In this document: one piece after another, positions 6,297-8,662 of the stretch | Position numbering within the stretch: position 1 is the stretch's first letter | Layout: each line of letters starts with the position of its first letter | NCBI GenBank assembly: GCA_012798155.1 | Contig: JAAZNR010000570.1 | Location: forward strand, 1-8,662 | Source: Thermogutta sp. | Lineage (GTDB): Bacteria; Planctomycetota; Planctomycetia; Pirellulales; Thermoguttaceae | Direction: 5' to 3' | Length of the DNA: 8,662 nt | Position numbers and translations under genes: made by a program | The notes under the pieces: generated by a model | Databases searched by the model: none | What the model was told of the DNA's origin: nothing | The model's input: the letters and a program-made list of their open reading frames with translations, nothing else

Positions 6297-6462
6297 CTGG
6301 ACTTTTGCAAACTGCTCCCCTCTCCCTCTGGGAGAGGGGCAGTGGGTGAGGGCTTGGTAAAGTTAGGCAATTACGGCAAGCCGTTTTCGCGCCTAATTGC
6401 CCTCGCCATAACCCTCTTCCAAGGCGGACGAGAACTTGTCACGACAATTTGCAAAAGTCCAG
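6297..6462. mobile_element. Second MITE-like palindromic element (copy D)
   Basis: Bounded by 18-bp inverted repeats, CTGGACTTTTGCAAACTG (6297-6314) and CAATTTGCAAAAGTCCAG (6445-6462), 17 of 18 pairing. CCTAAT flanks both sides (6291-6296 and 6463-6468), probably a 6-bp target duplication. The interior is one long imperfect palindrome. It has a perfect 10-bp hairpin, CCCCTCTCCC (6317-6326) with GGGAGAGGGG (6330-6339), then GGCAATTA (6366-6373) with TAATTGCC (6394-6401). It has no coding capacity. Its ends are unrelated to copies A-C, so it is a separate family. The CCCTCTCCC/GGGAGAGGG hairpin is, from memory, very common in environmental bacteria. Confidence 0.82.
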
Positions 6463-6507
6463 CCTAATACTACAGCGCCGGCTCGGCTGGCAATGCTCAA
6501 TCGGGAT

Positions 6508-6533
6508 ATTCCGGGGAAGCAGTCTCCCGGAAT
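6508..6533. terminator. Hairpin between convergent genes
   Basis: ATTCCGGG (6508-6515) and CCCGGAAT (6526-6533) form a perfect 8-bp stem with a 10-nt loop. It lies between the convergent cupin and PEP-CTERM genes and could end transcription from either side, though no T-run adjoins it. The rest of 6534-6655 shows nothing recognisable. Confidence 0.35.
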
Positions 6534-6655
6534 CTGAGAAGTCCGAAGAATCCGCATTAGCGACCCGGTGCCGTCGTGCCAAATCGTGCAAGACGAAAAC
6601 CGAGAGCGACCCCTCCGTTTTCCCTGCAAAGCTGCGCGTTGCACACGATTCGACA

Positions 6656-6689
6656 GATCGCCTTGCTTAACGGATCGCCATGATTAACG
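6656..6689. repeat. 17-bp tandem duplication
   Basis: GATCGCCTTGCTTAACG (6656-6672) is followed directly by GATCGCCATGATTAACG (6673-6689), 15 of 17 identical. It sits about 40 bp downstream of the minus-strand PEP-CTERM gene. A slippage duplication is the simple reading. Confidence 0.8.
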
Positions 6690-6728
6690 ATGCCGGGGCG
6701 ATTCATTGCGCGCACGCCGCCGTCCCAC

Positions 6729-8174
6729 TCATCGGGGCCCTTGGCATTTCATGGCACAGCGCAGGTGACGCCGCCGCACGAGTGTCGCCAACATGCCGCC
6801 GCTCAAGAGAAGGATGGTGAGGCCGGCAGGTTCCGGGATCACCCCTTGATCGCTTCGCCCTTGCATCTCAAACCGGGGAAACGACAGCGGACCACTTTGA
6901 ATCCCCAAAAGTTGGCCGAACATGGGGTCGAGGCTCGCCAGGTCTTGTAACAACTGCGTGTCTTCATCGGAGGGAATTTCCCGTGCCGCGGTCAGGAACG
7001 TCGCCTGGAGCGACGGCCCAAGAGGATCAAAAGGATCATAGAGCATGTCTTTCGCCGGATTCCACAAATTCATGCCAAGGATTCCATCCAGATCTTCCAC
7101 GAGGTCGAGGACGAAAACGGGTGAGTTCAGGAATCGGAGAACCCCGTCGTTGTTCCCGTCGAAATCGCTGTCGATAGGGACGGACAGGCTATCCACGGTA
7201 AAACCTGGCACAGTCACCGGCGTTCCCGCAGCTCCGACGATATCGATCGTCGTTTCCGGAGAAGTCAGGTCCAGCCCAAGTTGTTCGGCCAGGGCCGTCG
7301 AAATGACGCTCACCGAGGCCCCCGTGTCGAAAAGGAACACGGCATCGGCGACCGTTGCCAGATCCTCTTGAAGCGCGACCAAGGATTGCAGGGGGTTGGG
7401 CGCCACCGTAACATCATCGCCCGGTTCGGGGTGATTCGTGGATCCCCATAACGAAAGGGGGATTCTCACCGGGTCTGTCGTCTCGCCCGGTACCCCGGCC
7501 AATCGCAGGCCTGAAGCGACGAAGGAAACGTCCGGTAGATACATAACTATGCCTTGGAAGAGTGGTCCCAGAAAAGGGTCATCCGAAAAGAAGGCGCCCA
7601 AGTCAAGCTCGTAACCAAGCATATCGATCTTGGCGGCCGGGGCCTGGGGAGTGTTTGCCAAGGAACCCAGGTGGATGGGCGTGCCTGCGATGTTCGGCAG
7701 TTGAGGGCTTCCGCCGTCGGTCCCGACGAATACTTGAACGCCGGAAACCGTGACACCTCCCGAAAGATCATAGGCGTATTCCATTTCCCATGTGACCGAG
7801 GACCAGTTGAAATCAACCGCGCGCATGCCGTCCACCCAAAACGTCATCGGCATCGAAACATCTCCCACGACAATGCCATCGACGGCGTCGGCTTGGGCTC
7901 CCCCCGGAACCCTGATGGGGACAGGGCTGCCGTTGAACTCGAAAAAGGCTCGATCAATGGCGGAGAGGGTCAGCACGCTCGCCCCCGTATCGTAAATCCC
8001 AAAGGCCAGCGCCATTTCGCCCCCCCATTGATAGCCTTGAATGACTTCAATCTGATTTCCGAAAAGGTCTAGCTCGGGAATCAGCTCGATTTCCATGTCC
8101 CCGGCTCGGACCTGCCACGCCGGCGTCATGACCCCCAATGCAAGGATCGCGATAAGTGTACGTTGCGCGTTCAT
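6729..8174 (-). CDS. Secreted PEP-CTERM protein with two retropepsin-like DTGA motifs
   Basis: A 481-aa exported protein. Residues 1-24 form a signal peptide with a hydrophobic core (LIAILALGVM) and cleavage near RAG. The C-terminus is a PEP-CTERM sorting signal: IPEP (446-449), a hydrophobic segment (450-466), then RRRH. In known systems an exosortase processes this signal; here ten extra residues follow the basic cluster. Between them lie two aspartic-protease-like lobes. The first has YDTGAS (61-66) and a matching NIAGTPIHLG (161-170). The second has FDTGAS (282-287) and DGILGMNLW (363-371), the usual second motif of retropepsin-like domains. Both aspartates (D62, D283) are kept, so a pepsin-like pseudo-dimer could be catalytic; no substrate is known. 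DSDFDGNNDG (335-344) resembles a calcium-binding loop. The start ATG follows AAAGG by 9 nt, and a promoter lies about 95 bp upstream. It could be a cell-surface protease or a non-catalytic cell-envelope protein. Confidence 0.88.
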   Translation of the reverse strand: MNAQRTLIAILALGVMTPAWQVRAGDMEIELIPELDLFGNQIEVIQGYQWGGEMALAFGIYDTGASVLTLSAIDRAFFEFNGSPVPIRVPGGAQADAVDGIVVGDVSMPMTFWVDGMRAVDFNWSSVTWEMEYAYDLSGGVTVSGVQVFVGTDGGSPQLPNIAGTPIHLGSLANTPQAPAAKIDMLGYELDLGAFFSDDPFLGPLFQGIVMYLPDVSFVASGLRLAGVPGETTDPVRIPLSLWGSTNHPEPGDDVTVAPNPLQSLVALQEDLATVADAVFLFDTGASVSVISTALAEQLGLDLTSPETTIDIVGAAGTPVTVPGFTVDSLSVPIDSDFDGNNDGVLRFLNSPVFVLDLVEDLDGILGMNLWNPAKDMLYDPFDPLGPSLQATFLTAAREIPSDEDTQLLQDLASLDPMFGQLLGIQSGPLSFPRFEMQGRSDQGVIPEPAGLTILLLSGGMLATLVRRRHLRCAMKCQGPR

Positions 8175-8269
8175 GGCAAAGTGCCTTTAACTGAAAAGCG
8201 CCCTTAACGGAAGCGAGGGTTGCCGGCCCCCAGATGGCCGTGCGACCCATAACCATCATTCCGCGCGGC

Positions 8270-8297
8270 ATTATAATCTGTCAACTTCCAATTACAA
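8270..8297 (-). promoter_or_regulatory. Sigma70-type promoter for the PEP-CTERM gene
   Basis: On the minus strand TTGTAA (8292-8297), a 16-bp spacer and a perfect TATAAT (8270-8275) form a convincing promoter reading left. The transcript would begin near 8263, giving a leader of about 90 nt. Copy C begins only 20 bp upstream of the -35 box. Confidence 0.65.
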
Positions 8298-8317
8298 GCG
8301 CCCGGCGGCCCGTGGGG

Positions 8318-8489
8318 GGAGCCGTCCACGGACCGGAGGCAGGCGAGTTTTCCGGGCCGTTGCGGGGCGAGAAACGTACCCGCGCCATTCGCGCCCGAAG
8401 ACGGCAGTGCCATTTTTGCAGGCTTCGCCGCAAGAATGGGGTTTGCAGGCTTGGCCGCAAGAATGGGGATGGTCTGCGTGAACGGTTAC
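8318..8489 (-). mobile_element. MITE-like element, copy C (inverted orientation)
   Basis: Third copy of the A/B family, opposite in orientation. The right end CGTGAACGGTTAC (8477-8489) is perfect. The left end GGAGCCGTCCACGG (8318-8331) has decayed, matching the perfect end at 11 of 14 positions. Flanks are CCGTGGGG (8310-8317) and CGGTGGGG (8490-8497), an 8-bp duplication with one mismatch. The shared block, read on the minus strand as GGGTACGTTTCTC...CGCAACGG, lies at 8352-8381. At 172 bp it exceeds the core by one 27-bp internal duplication. It sits between divergent genes, beside the PEP-CTERM promoter. Confidence 0.88.
8415..8468. repeat. 27-bp tandem duplication inside copy C
   Basis: Two 27-bp units, 8415-8441 and 8442-8468, differ at a single base (CTTCGCC against CTTGGCC). 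Each begins TTTGCAGGC and ends AAGAATGGGG. Neither A nor B has it, so it arose within this copy after the family split. Confidence 0.9.
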
Positions 8490-8595
8490 CGGTGGGGGAT
8501 GTTGCTCCGCGGCACGGAGTTGGGCAAAATGGATTCCGCCGTGTGATTGCGCAAGGCACGATTCGCTGACTCTCAATCAAGCAAGGAGTTATGAC

Positions 8596-8662
8596 ATGGC
8601 GCGACCCGTCACGATGTTCACTGGGCAGTGGGCCGATCTCCCCTTGGAAACCTTGCTCGGCA
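8596..8662 (+). CDS. Probable sugar-phosphate isomerase/epimerase (TIM barrel), 5' part only
   Basis: Only the first 22 codons lie in the window. ATG 8596 follows AAGGAG (8583-8588) by 7 nt, a strong ribosome-binding site. An out-of-frame ATG at 8591 is too close to it. The peptide [22 protein letters not shown] matches, from memory, the first strand and helix of planctomycete xylose-isomerase-like TIM-barrel proteins annotated as sugar phosphate isomerase/epimerase. The start is secure, but the function rests on one short segment. It is transcribed away from the PEP-CTERM gene, with copy C between them. Confidence 0.65.
   Translation, partial: MARPVTMFTGQWADLPLETLLG

Noticed and set aside
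7554..8072. 172-codon plus-strand frame inside the PEP-CTERM gene
   Set aside because: Antisense to a gene with a signal peptide, two DTGA motifs and a PEP-CTERM tail. It has no independent support.
8276..8290. TTGACA directly next to TATAAT on the minus strand
   Set aside because: Only 3 bp separate them, far too close for a -35/-10 pair. The TTGTAA 16 bp upstream of TATAAT is the workable -35.
1..8662. CRISPR arrays, tRNA/rRNA genes, phage or defence genes
   Set aside because: No regularly spaced repeat array, cloverleaf, rRNA motif, integrase, toxin-antitoxin or defence-protein signature was seen on either strand.

Overview
The window looks like a piece of a Planctomycetota (probably Pirellulales-type) chromosome. 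It is moderately GC-rich, with widely spaced single genes and long intergenic stretches. It has a PEP-CTERM surface protein, an FHA-domain protein of a planctomycete style and several short proteins that resemble planctomycete-only hypotheticals. The taxonomic call rests on protein style and memory of such families, not on a marker gene.

Layout. (1) 278-2200: a full-length biosynthetic arginine decarboxylase (speA). (2) 2201-3210: a kilobase with no secure gene. It holds a 274-bp non-autonomous transposable element (copy A), a good sigma70-type promoter and a possible short leader ORF. (3) 3211-4244: a two-gene unit, an FHA-domain protein followed by a 102-aa small protein starting at TTG. 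(4) 4446-4588: a second, cleaner copy of the same element (copy B). (5) 4597-5045: a long untranslated stretch with hairpins, then a very basic 183-aa protein (GTG start). (6) 5735-6211: a dTDP-4-dehydrorhamnose 3,5-epimerase-like cupin. (7) 6297-6462: a different, strongly palindromic element (copy D). (8) 6729-8174, minus strand: a secreted PEP-CTERM protein carrying two retropepsin-like DTGA active-site motifs. (9) 8318-8489: a third copy of the first element (copy C) between that gene's promoter and the next gene. (10) 8596 to the end: the first 22 codons of a probable TIM-barrel sugar-phosphate isomerase/epimerase.

No shared pathway links the genes. SpeA makes agmatine for polyamines, the cupin suggests sugar or cell-surface chemistry, and the PEP-CTERM protein is exported. 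The only credible operon is the FHA/small-protein pair.

The main discovery is in the non-coding DNA. Three copies of a MITE-like element share about 14-bp terminal inverted repeats beginning GTAAC, and each is flanked by an 8-bp target duplication (perfect for A and B, 7/8 for C). The 5'-GTAA ends plus 8-bp duplications match the signature known for IS66-family insertion sequences. Copy A carries a nested AACGCAGAG-type repeat and copy C an internal 27-bp duplication, and each reduces to a common core of about 143-145 bp. The second point of interest is the two-lobed, potentially active aspartic-protease-like PEP-CTERM protein.
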